The notes under the pieces: generated by a model
What the model was told of the DNA's origin: nothing
What the model saw: the letters and a program-made list of their open reading frames with translations, nothing else
Database searches by the model: none
Translations under genes and position numbers: made by a program
Source of the DNA: Fidelibacterota bacterium
GTDB taxonomy: Bacteria; Marinisomatota; Marinisomatia; Marinisomatales; UBA1611
NCBI GenBank assembly: GCA_002718285.1
Contig: PBAR01000001.1
Location: forward strand, 91,507 to 101,891
Direction of reading: 5' to 3'
DNA length: 10,385 bases
Shown here: piece after piece, positions 1 to 6,250 of the stretch
Numbering within the stretch: position 1 is the first letter of the stretch
Layout: each line of letters starts with the position of its first letter

Positions 1-1757
1 TTTTAATTGGTCAGGGCGGCGTTAGTTATCTTTCCCAGAAACTGCTAGTGGAAAACACTATAAAGGATCGGATCCAGGATGCTTTGTCCAAAATTATTGA
101 TAGCCATAAATATGTTATCAATGTAAATGTGGAATTAGATATTTTAGATGAGGTTGAAGAGCAAATTACGGTTCTTTCCCCTAGACGTCAGAGCAAAAAG
201 AAAAATATTTCTCCTGCTGAAGAGACAGCGCAGGCTCTTTTGGAAATGCAAGCTCAAATTATAGAAGAAACAGAAACAGAAAAAAGTGCATATTCAATTG
301 GACTTCCAATTCCTGGTTTTGAGGTAGATATAGCTGAACAAAAATCAACAAAGAAGCCTAAAACAAAACCAAGGCCAATGACGCCAAATACAATGCGACC
401 TATGGATGAAGAAATAGATGAAATTGAACATACTGATCCCAGTGTAGATAAAGTACTTAGGAGTAAACGACCCGCAAGAGCAGAAGTCAAAAAAATGGAA
501 CTTAGTCTTATTTTGCAAGAGGGAGCCGCACCAGAATTAATCGAGAATATTCGTCAGCTTACAATGGCAGCCTCAAAATTTGATCGAAGTCGTGGTGATA
601 AAATTACTATTATGACAGCCAGCTTTAAAGAGCGTCGTGATAAGCGTTCTGCAGAACAAATTATGCTAAAAAATATTGCAGAAAAAATTGATATTCTTGA
701 ACAAAAAAGAATTACAGAAAATACAGATTGGCGTGATGACATAGAAAATTATCGAAGTGAGGAAGAAAAGCGTAGAGAAGAGGACAGAAAGTTTTTTCAA
801 GATCAACTTTCACAGATGGAAGAGCAGGCAAAACTACAAGCCTACGAACAAGAGAAAAAAGAAATGATGCTTCGAGATTCGATGAAAATGGCAAATCTTA
901 ATAATGAGATATCTGCACTAAAGGACTTATTGGTAGTATCAAAAAGCGAAGATAGTACTAAAAAAGTTAATCGTCAAAGTAAGCTTGATTCATCGCGGTT
1001 TGCAACTTTGGATAATGAACTACAAGGTCTAAGACAAATGTTGCTCAGGTCAATGTTGCAGGATTCTGTAGATGCTCAGAAAAAAGCACAGTTTGAAATA
1101 GAAAAAGAGCTTCAATCTAGAGAAAAAGAAAAAGCTAGAAGAGATTCTTTACTAGCAGAAAAAATAGCTGCTCTTGATGCGGTCCAGGGCGATTTGGATG
1201 CTTTGCAAATGGAAATGGAAAGTGGGATTGACTCATCAACCTGGATTATGATTGTTTTGGGAATATTTTTAGTATTACTAATTCTTGCTTTGGTGTTTGT
1301 GTTGTTAAGAAATAAACAGCAGGCAGGACCACCGATGCCTCCCTATATGTATGGTCCACCTCCCCGTCCAAGGAAAAGGCCTCCTGCTAAAAAGAAAAGA
1401 ACAACTGCCAAAAAAAAGAAATCACAGGAAAAATCTAAAAATGTTGAAAAAGAGCCAGTTAATGATGAAAAAGAAGTAAAACAAGTGGAAGAAAAAAAGG
1501 ATGATCCACCAGAACAGAAATCGGAGGATAAAACTGAAGCATCAATTCCTATAATGGAAGATCCAAATGTGGTGAAAAGTGAAATTGATGATATTCGTAA
1601 ATCAGTTGTGTCTATGAGTGTCGGTCAGCCTGATAGAACAACAACTATAGTTAAAGAATGGCTAGAGCAGCCAGCACCAGCGCCTTCAGCGCCAGTAGAG
1701 GCTCCCGCAGAAAGCGGCGGAGATGGTGGCGGTGAAGAAGAACCTGGTGAAGAGTAA
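1..1757 (+). CDS. fliF: FliF-like flagellar MS-ring protein, 3' part, with a large periplasmic coiled-coil insert
   Basis: Frame is open to the left edge (codons begin at base 3), so the GTG at 48 is probably internal and the N-terminus is missing. Numbering residues from that GTG: 1-45 match the first half of FliF ring-building motif 3 (amphipathic helix, then VNVELDILDEVEEQ and LSP). Residues 46-145 form the collar insert, with a PIPG turn at 87-90. Residues 146-193 are the second half, ending in the FliF hallmark FDRSRGDKITIMTASF. Residues 195-393 are a charged, proline-free coiled coil. A membrane helix lies at 398-420, then a Pro/Lys-rich cytoplasmic tail, and a segment at 505-541 ending IVKEWLEQ that resembles the FliG-binding end of FliF. 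FliF forms the inner-membrane ring of the flagellar motor and export gate; fliG follows after 15 bp, supporting the call. Odd: ordinary FliF has only a few tens of residues between the RGD motif and the second membrane helix, and it usually ends soon after the FliG-binding segment, whereas here 28 acidic/Gly/Pro residues follow. Family assignment is confident; motility function is inference. Confidence 0.85.
   Translation, partial: LIGQGGVSYLSQKLLVENTIKDRIQDALSKIIDSHKYVINVNVELDILDEVEEQITVLSPRRQSKKKNISPAEETAQALLEMQAQIIEETETEKSAYSIGLPIPGFEVDIAEQKSTKKPKTKPRPMTPNTMRPMDEEIDEIEHTDPSVDKVLRSKRPARAEVKKMELSLILQEGAAPELIENIRQLTMAASKFDRSRGDKITIMTASFKERRDKRSAEQIMLKNIAEKIDILEQKRITENTDWRDDIENYRSEEEKRREEDRKFFQDQLSQMEEQAKLQAYEQEKKEMMLRDSMKMANLNNEISALKDLLVVSKSEDSTKKVNRQSKLDSSRFATLDNELQGLRQMLLRSMLQDSVDAQKKAQFEIEKELQSREKEKARRDSLLAEKIAALDAVQGDLDALQMEMESGIDSSTWIMIVLGIFLVLLILALVFVLLRNKQQAGPPMPPYMYGPPPRPRKRPPAKKKRTTAKKKKSQEKSKNVEKEPVNDEKEVKQVEEKKDDPPEQKSEDKTEASIPIMEDPNVVKSEIDDIRKSVVSMSVGQPDRTTTIVKEWLEQPAPAPSAPVEAPAESGGDGGGEEEPGEE
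630..1226 (+). other. Coiled-coil insert of the FliF-like protein
   Basis: Residues 195-393 (counted from the GTG at 48) contain no proline and very few glycines, and are dominated by Glu, Lys, Arg, Gln and Leu. Stretches such as EEEKRREEDRKFFQDQLSQM and IEKELQSREKEKARRDSLL have heptad-like spacing of Leu/Ile/Met. A polar break near 296-315 suggests two long helices. By FliF topology it should lie in the periplasm, between the ring-building domain and the inner membrane. Coiled-coil character is read by eye and not from a predictor. Confidence 0.75.
1239..1307 (+). other. C-terminal transmembrane helix of the FliF-like protein
   Basis: Residues 398-420 (from the GTG at 48) are an uninterrupted run of Ile, Leu, Val, Met and Phe, followed by an Arg-Asn-Lys stop-transfer patch. 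It corresponds in order to FliF TM2. The following Lys/Arg-rich stretch fits the positive-inside rule for a cytoplasmic tail. Confidence 0.85.
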
Positions 1758-1760
1758 CAG

Positions 1761-1765
1761 AGGAG
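1761..1765 (+). promoter_or_regulatory. Shine-Dalgarno site of fliG
   Basis: AGGAG, 7 nt before the ATG at 1773, lies in the 15-bp gap after the fliF stop. It favours the first ATG over the internal ATG seven codons in, and supports translation of fliF and fliG from one mRNA. Confidence 0.8.
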
Positions 1766-1772
1766 TTCTATA

Positions 1773-2705
1773 ATGATTAATGATTACAACATGTTATCAG
1801 GTCTTCAAAAAGTAGCTATTCTGTTTTCAGTTATGGGAGAAAGCCTCGCTATGACTCTAGTTAAAGGATTATCTCGAACTGAAATCCGTAAAATACGATC
1901 TAGTATTCGAGAAATGGGTCAAATCTCATTTTCTGTTAAAAAAAGAGTTATGGAGGAATTTTACTTTGGTTTTCTAAGTGAACAATTTCAGCCAGCAACA
2001 GAAGAAGGCCCTCTCGTTCCTTTTGATTTTTTGGAAGATTTGAATGATGAACAATTATCAGCTCTTCTAGCCAAAGAAGACCCACCAGTTATTGCTATTA
2101 TATTGGCTCAACTTGATGCTGAAAAACGTATGAAAATTTTAGAAAAATACGGCCCAACAGAAAAAGGTCAATTATTAATTGAACTAGGATCATTGGATGA
2201 TATACCTTTGGAGGCGATTATTGAAGTTGCTGCCAAAATGCGTGAAAAAGCTTCGTTTTTACCAAGAACAGTAGATTTTTCAAGGGGTGGCGGTAAAGAA
2301 ATTGCTGGTATGTTAGGAAAGATGTCTGCAGATGAAGAGGAGAAATACCTACAAGCTATAGCGAATGAAGATCCAGATCTTCATAAGGAAATAAAAAAAT
2401 ATCACCTCACATTTGATGATATTATTGAAAAATTTCCACCTGATATATTGCGAGGGCTTTTGAATGCCGTAGAATTAGATGAGTTAGCCGTAGCAGTAAA
2501 AGGAGTTGATCAGGAAAAAGTTGATGAATTGGTTGAAATGTTACCTCAGAAAAAACAAGCAATGTACGAACCAATCGAAAAGCCTTTGCCTAAAAGAGAA
2601 GTAGATACTGCAAGAAAAGCTATTGTTTCCAATGCAAAAAAACTTGAAGAAAGTGGGGAAGTAAACCTTGCGGACATTCTTGGTGGTGGAGAAATGGTAG
2701 AGTAA
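1773..2705 (+). CDS. fliG: Flagellar motor switch protein FliG, divergent and short
   Basis: FliG couples the MS ring to the C-ring, receives torque from the stator and sets rotation direction at the cytoplasmic face of the inner membrane. All three domains can be traced. The N domain (residues 7-75) begins LSGLQKVAILFSVMGE. The middle domain (83-160) has PFDFLEDLNDEQLSALLAKE followed by IAIILAQLDAEKRMKIL. The C domain (172-300) follows a GGG hinge and ends RKAIVSNAKKLEESGEV, as FliG does. At 310 aa it is slightly shorter than the usual 330-340. Signature positions are altered: the middle-domain EHPQ motif reads EDPP (102-105), and the C-domain MFxF motif reads HLTF (211-214). In my hand alignment the torque-helix arginine position holds Gly with an Arg one residue earlier (227-228). 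It lies just behind the FliF-like gene and a terminator follows 21 bp downstream. FliG identity is secure; canonical motor function is less so. Confidence 0.92.
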   Translation: MINDYNMLSGLQKVAILFSVMGESLAMTLVKGLSRTEIRKIRSSIREMGQISFSVKKRVMEEFYFGFLSEQFQPATEEGPLVPFDFLEDLNDEQLSALLAKEDPPVIAIILAQLDAEKRMKILEKYGPTEKGQLLIELGSLDDIPLEAIIEVAAKMREKASFLPRTVDFSRGGGKEIAGMLGKMSADEEEKYLQAIANEDPDLHKEIKKYHLTFDDIIEKFPPDILRGLLNAVELDELAVAVKGVDQEKVDELVEMLPQKKQAMYEPIEKPLPKREVDTARKAIVSNAKKLEESGEVNLADILGGGEMVE

Positions 2706-2726
2706 TGAAAATCAATATTTTATAAT

Positions 2727-2753
2727 AAAAAGCCCCTTTTCAGGGGCTTTTTT
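2727..2753 (+). terminator. Rho-independent terminator after fliG
   Basis: A 10-bp inverted repeat (AAAAAGCCCC at 2727-2736, GGGGCTTTTT at 2743-2752) encloses the loop TTTTCA and runs into a T tract. The hairpin is close to symmetric (A tract before, T tract after), so it could work on both strands, but only the plus strand has a gene ending here. Confidence 0.93.
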
Positions 2754-2784
2754 ATACATACTGGTAATACATATTAAACTATTT

Positions 2785-2797
2785 TATATTAGATAAT
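2785..2797 (+). promoter_or_regulatory. Possible -10 region of the HD hydrolase gene
   Basis: TATATT (2785-2790) and GATAAT (2792-2797) resemble a -10 box in the 54-bp gap between the fliG terminator and the ATG at 2808. No convincing -35 is seen at the right distance. If GATAAT is used, the transcript would start only a few bases before the ATG, which fits the lack of a Shine-Dalgarno site. Confidence 0.3.
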
Positions 2798-2807
2798 ACG
2801 TTTTATT

Positions 2808-3377
2808 ATGGATAACTGTCCTAATCGGGAAGAAGCATTAAAACTTCTAAATCAATATACAAAAAGCGATTCTTTATTAAGGCATGCGCTGGGAGTAGAA
2901 CAGTCTATGAGAAAGATGGCTGAAAAATATGGCGGAGATGTGGAGGAATGGGGCATTGCTGGACTATTACATGATTTCGATTATGAAATGTATCCTAACA
3001 TAGAGGATCATCCATATAGGGGTAACGAAATATTGAAAGGCCGAGGATACCCAGAATCTATATGTAGAGCAATTATGGGGCATGCCACCTATACTGGTAT
3101 TCCTAGAGATACTAATATGGCGAAGGCATTATTTGCTGTAGATGAGCTTACTGGATTTATTTTCGCTGTTACCTATGTTCGGCCGTCACGGTCCATTCTT
3201 GAAGTAACTCCTCGCTCTGTTAAAAAAAAATTAAAACAGAAATCTTTTGCTGCAAGTGTAATTAGAGAAGATATTTTTCAAAGTGTGGAAGAATTAGGAA
3301 TCGATCTAACAGAACATATTCAATTTGTTATTGACGCTTTAGCTGAGAGGGCACGCGATTTAGGATTAGCTGGTTAG
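2808..3377 (+). CDS. HD-superfamily phosphohydrolase, COG2316-like
   Basis: Small metal-dependent HD-domain protein of 189 aa, which is the usual length of the uncharacterised COG2316 family. Candidate metal ligands are H26 (LLRHALGVE), the H55-D56 doublet (GLLHDFDYE), H68, H92 (MGHATYTG) and D112 (FAVDELTGF). The family's conserved C-terminal block is also present: VRPSRSI, then SVKKKLKQKSFAASVIRED and LGIDL. A cytoplasmic phosphohydrolase acting on a nucleotide or similar phosphoester is likely from the superfamily; the substrate is unknown. The ATG at 2808 is the best start because the next Met (residue 34) would remove H26. No Shine-Dalgarno site precedes it, unlike the other genes here. 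It is separated from fliG by a terminator, so shared function with the motor genes is not implied. A run of nine A's (3222-3230) lies within the coding sequence. Confidence 0.88.
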   Translation: MDNCPNREEALKLLNQYTKSDSLLRHALGVEQSMRKMAEKYGGDVEEWGIAGLLHDFDYEMYPNIEDHPYRGNEILKGRGYPESICRAIMGHATYTGIPRDTNMAKALFAVDELTGFIFAVTYVRPSRSILEVTPRSVKKKLKQKSFAASVIREDIFQSVEELGIDLTEHIQFVIDALAERARDLGLAG

Positions 3378-3422
3378 AATTGATTGATGAAAGACTGAAC
3401 AAATATTAAATGGTCTATTTTT

Positions 3423-6128
3423 TTATTGCTGAATATCAATAGTTGCTTGTGCAGCAGCAAGTCGTGCAATAGGGACACGGAATGGTGAACAACTTACATA
3501 GTCCAAACCATTTTCTTTGCAGAATTTTATTGATGCTGGATCCCCACCATGTTCTCCACAGATGCCAATTTTTAATTTTGGATTTACATTTCTTCCAGCT
3601 TGTACGGCTATTGTTACAAGCTTGCCTACCCCTTTTATATCAAGACTTTGAAATGGGTCATGATTAAGAATTTTTCTTTCAAGATAATCAGGAAGAAATG
3701 AGCCTATATCATCGCGACTAAAACCATATGTTGTTTGTGTTAAGTCATTAGTGCCAAAACTAAAAAATTCTGCGTGTTTTGCAATTTCATCTGCAGTAAG
3801 ACAGGCACGAGGAAGTTCTATCATTGTTCCAACTAAATAATCGAGTTTAATATCAGTTTTTTGGGAAATATCTTTTGCTATATTTCTAATAATTTTTTCT
3901 TGATCTAAAAATTCATTAATTGTTCCAATGAGTGGGATCATGATTTCTGGCAATATTGTTATCCCTTGTTTGGTTAATTCTGCCGCTGCTTCTAGGATTG
4001 CCCTGGCCTGCATTTCTGTGATTTCTGGATATACAATTCCTAGTCTGCATCCTCGATGACCAAGCATAGGATTTAATTCGTGTAATCCGTTAATTCGTTT
4101 TTTTATTGTGTCCTTTTCTATGCCTATGTGATTTGCTAATTCTTTTATTTGGATTTCAGTAAGTGTCATAAATTCATGCAAAGGCGGGTCAAGAAGCCGG
4201 ATAGTTACTGGTAATCCTTCCATTACTTTGAAGATACCCATGAAATCTTTTTTTTGATAGGGCAAAAGTTTCATCACCGCAGCTTTGCGATCTTGTTGAT
4301 TATTTGCAAGAATCATTTTCCGTATATCCAATATACGGTCTTCATCAAAGAACATATGTTCAGTCCTGCAAAGTCCAATCCCTTGGGCACCAAACTGAAG
4401 TGCTTGTTTTGCATCCGATGGCGTTTCAGCATTAGCTCTTATTTTGAGTTCACGAACTTGATCAGCCCAATCCATTAGTACTTTGTATTCATTATGGGTA
4501 TCTGGATCTGCTGGGATCAAACTTAATTGCCCTTGATAAATTTTACCTGTTGTTCCATTCATTGTGATCCAATCACCCTCATTTAAGACTGTATTTCCAA
4601 TATTAACTTCTTTTTTATCTAAATTAATATGAAGATCTCCGCAACCCACTATACAGCATTTACCCCAACCTCTTGCTACTAAAGCAGCATGTGATGTCAT
4701 GCCTCCTTTAGCAGTAAGAATAGCAACTGCGGCATGCATTCCGTGTACATCTTCAGGAGATGTTTCTTCTCTTATTAGAATTACTTTTTCTCCCCTACTG
4801 TTCCATGATTCTGCTTCATCAGCAGTTAAAACTATTCTTCCTGAAGCACCTCCAGGACCAGCTGGTAATCCTTTTGCTAGTAAAACTGCACTTGATTCAC
4901 TTTCTGGGTCTAACATTGGGTGCAAAAGTTCGTCCAATTGTTCTGGTTTAACCCGTTTCAAGGCTACATTTTTATTAATCATTCCCTCTTTTACCATGTC
5001 TACGGCCATCTTGATTGCAGCAATTCCATTCCGTTTACCTACGCGAGTTTGTAGCATCCATAAACGCCCCTCCTGTATGGTAAACTCAATATCTTGCATA
5101 TCTTTATAGTGTTTTTCTAAGTTAGATCTTATCTCAGACAGTTTATCGTATAATTCTGGTATAGATGATTCCATTGAAGTTAAATGTTGTGTGTCTGCAG
5201 TTTTAGAATCTTCATTTAGCGGGTTGGGTGTTCGGATCCCTGCCACAACATCTTCTCCTTGGGCATTAGCTAACCATTCACCATAAAATTGATTTTTACC
5301 AGTTGCAGGATTGCGGGTAAAAGCAACACCGGTTGCAGAGTTATTTCCCATATTGCCAAAAACCATTGCTTGAACATTGACTGCTGTGCCCCACTTATCA
5401 GGTATATTTTCTATTTGACGATAGCTGATAGCGCGGGCACCATTCCAGCTTTTGAATACTGCCTCGATACCGCCCCATAATTGTGCTATGGGGTCATCAG
5501 GAAAATCAGAACCAAAATTTTTTCTTATTTCAACTTTGTATAATTGGGTTATTTCCTCTAGCTGATCTCCAGAAAGATCTGTATCTTTCTCCAAACTGTT
5601 CTCTTTTTTAAAAATATCTAAAATTCCTTCGAGCTTTTGTCGAATTCCTTTTCCCTCAGCAGGTTCGACACCTGCAGCTTTTTCCATAACTACATCTGAG
5701 TACATAGTTATCAAGCGACGGTAGGCATCAAAAACAAATCGAGAATTTCCTGTTTTAGAAATTAGTCCTGGTATAGTAGAGCTTGTCAATCCTACATTGA
5801 GTACTGTTTCCATCATTCCAGGCATGGATTGACGAGCTCCTGAGCGGACCGATAGCAACAAAGGGTTTTCATTATTTCCAAAACTAGAATCCATGGTTTT
5901 CTCAATTTTTTTTAATGCGCTTTCAACCTGCATTCTAAGTTCTGTAGGAAATGTTAAATGATTATCATAATAAAATTTGCAAACATCGGTTGTAATTGTA
6001 AACCCAGGAGGAACAGGAATACCTAAATGATTCATTTCAGCTAGGTTTGCTCCTTTTCCGCCCAATAGATTTTTCATTTCAGAATTTCCATCAGCAGAGT
6101 CGTTTCCAAAAGAGTATACGTATTTCAT
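3423..6128 (-). CDS. ppdK: Pyruvate, phosphate dikinase
   Basis: PPDK interconverts pyruvate + ATP + Pi and phosphoenolpyruvate + AMP + PPi in the cytoplasm. It feeds gluconeogenesis or serves PPi-dependent glycolysis. At 901 aa it is full length for the bacterial enzyme. The N-terminal ATP-grasp domain starts FGNDSADGN and contains LLGGKGANLAEM and LLSVRSGARQSMPGMM. The swivelling phosphohistidine domain has GGMTSHAALVARGWGKCC with catalytic H480 and the adjacent threonine T478 that is the regulatory phosphorylation site in characterised PPDKs. The C-terminal PEP/pyruvate barrel has GLCRTEHMFF, LLDPPLHEF, GTMIELPRA, SFGTNDLTQTTYGFSRDD and GICGEHGGD with acid/base C857. No catalytic residue is missing and no frameshift is seen. 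GGGAG at 6133-6137 supports the start. It lies 122 bp downstream of the MORN gene on the same strand and converges on the HD gene; neither neighbour suggests a linked pathway. Confidence 0.98.
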   Translation of the reverse strand: MKYVYSFGNDSADGNSEMKNLLGGKGANLAEMNHLGIPVPPGFTITTDVCKFYYDNHLTFPTELRMQVESALKKIEKTMDSSFGNNENPLLLSVRSGARQSMPGMMETVLNVGLTSSTIPGLISKTGNSRFVFDAYRRLITMYSDVVMEKAAGVEPAEGKGIRQKLEGILDIFKKENSLEKDTDLSGDQLEEITQLYKVEIRKNFGSDFPDDPIAQLWGGIEAVFKSWNGARAISYRQIENIPDKWGTAVNVQAMVFGNMGNNSATGVAFTRNPATGKNQFYGEWLANAQGEDVVAGIRTPNPLNEDSKTADTQHLTSMESSIPELYDKLSEIRSNLEKHYKDMQDIEFTIQEGRLWMLQTRVGKRNGIAAIKMAVDMVKEGMINKNVALKRVKPEQLDELLHPMLDPESESSAVLLAKGLPAGPGGASGRIVLTADEAESWNSRGEKVILIREETSPEDVHGMHAAVAILTAKGGMTSHAALVARGWGKCCIVGCGDLHINLDKKEVNIGNTVLNEGDWITMNGTTGKIYQGQLSLIPADPDTHNEYKVLMDWADQVRELKIRANAETPSDAKQALQFGAQGIGLCRTEHMFFDEDRILDIRKMILANNQQDRKAAVMKLLPYQKKDFMGIFKVMEGLPVTIRLLDPPLHEFMTLTEIQIKELANHIGIEKDTIKKRINGLHELNPMLGHRGCRLGIVYPEITEMQARAILEAAAELTKQGITILPEIMIPLIGTINEFLDQEKIIRNIAKDISQKTDIKLDYLVGTMIELPRACLTADEIAKHAEFFSFGTNDLTQTTYGFSRDDIGSFLPDYLERKILNHDPFQSLDIKGVGKLVTIAVQAGRNVNPKLKIGICGEHGGDPASIKFCKENGLDYVSCSPFRVPIARLAAAQATIDIQQ

Positions 6129-6132
6129 TTTT

Positions 6133-6137
6133 CTCCC
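6133..6137 (-). promoter_or_regulatory. Shine-Dalgarno site of ppdK
   Basis: On the minus strand GGGAG lies 4 nt before the ATG at 6128. It fixes the start that gives the canonical PPDK N-terminus. Confidence 0.7.
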
Positions 6138-6183
6138 GAATTAATATTATTAAAGAAAATATAGGGCAGGAAATTAAATTACT

Positions 6184-6221
6184 ATTGTATGTTTTATAAA
6201 CAGTATAGATTTAATAATCTA
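6184..6221 (-). promoter_or_regulatory. Possible ppdK promoter with an overlapping inverted repeat
   Basis: On the minus strand TACAAT (6184-6189) matches the -10 consensus at five of six positions, but no good -35 is found. A perfect 6-bp inverted repeat, TAGATT-TAAT-AATCTA (6206-6221), falls where the -35 region would be. That is the position expected for an activator or repressor site. The AT-rich background makes chance likely. No terminator was seen between the MORN gene and ppdK. Confidence 0.3.
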
Positions 6222-6250
6222 GAGAGCTGAGTTTTTAAAAAAGATTAGTA

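Noticed and set aside
48..50. GTG at 48 as the true start of the FliF-like gene
   Set aside because: The frame continues upstream to the window edge with FliF-like helix residues and no Shine-Dalgarno site precedes the GTG. The protein would also lack the first membrane helix and ring domains of FliF.
3378..3422. Terminator between the convergent HD gene and ppdK
   Set aside because: There is a T tract on the plus strand, but only a 4-bp AGAC/GTCT pair with a long loop precedes it. No credible hairpin is seen on either strand.
4699..5109. 136-codon open frame on the plus strand opposite ppdK
   Set aside because: It lies wholly inside the highly conserved ppdK coding region, overlaps the phosphohistidine domain antisense, and its translation is a Ser/Pro/Leu-rich shadow without domain signal.
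6129..6250. Terminator after the MORN-repeat gene
   Set aside because: No GC-containing hairpin followed by a T run was found on the minus strand, so read-through into ppdK cannot be excluded.
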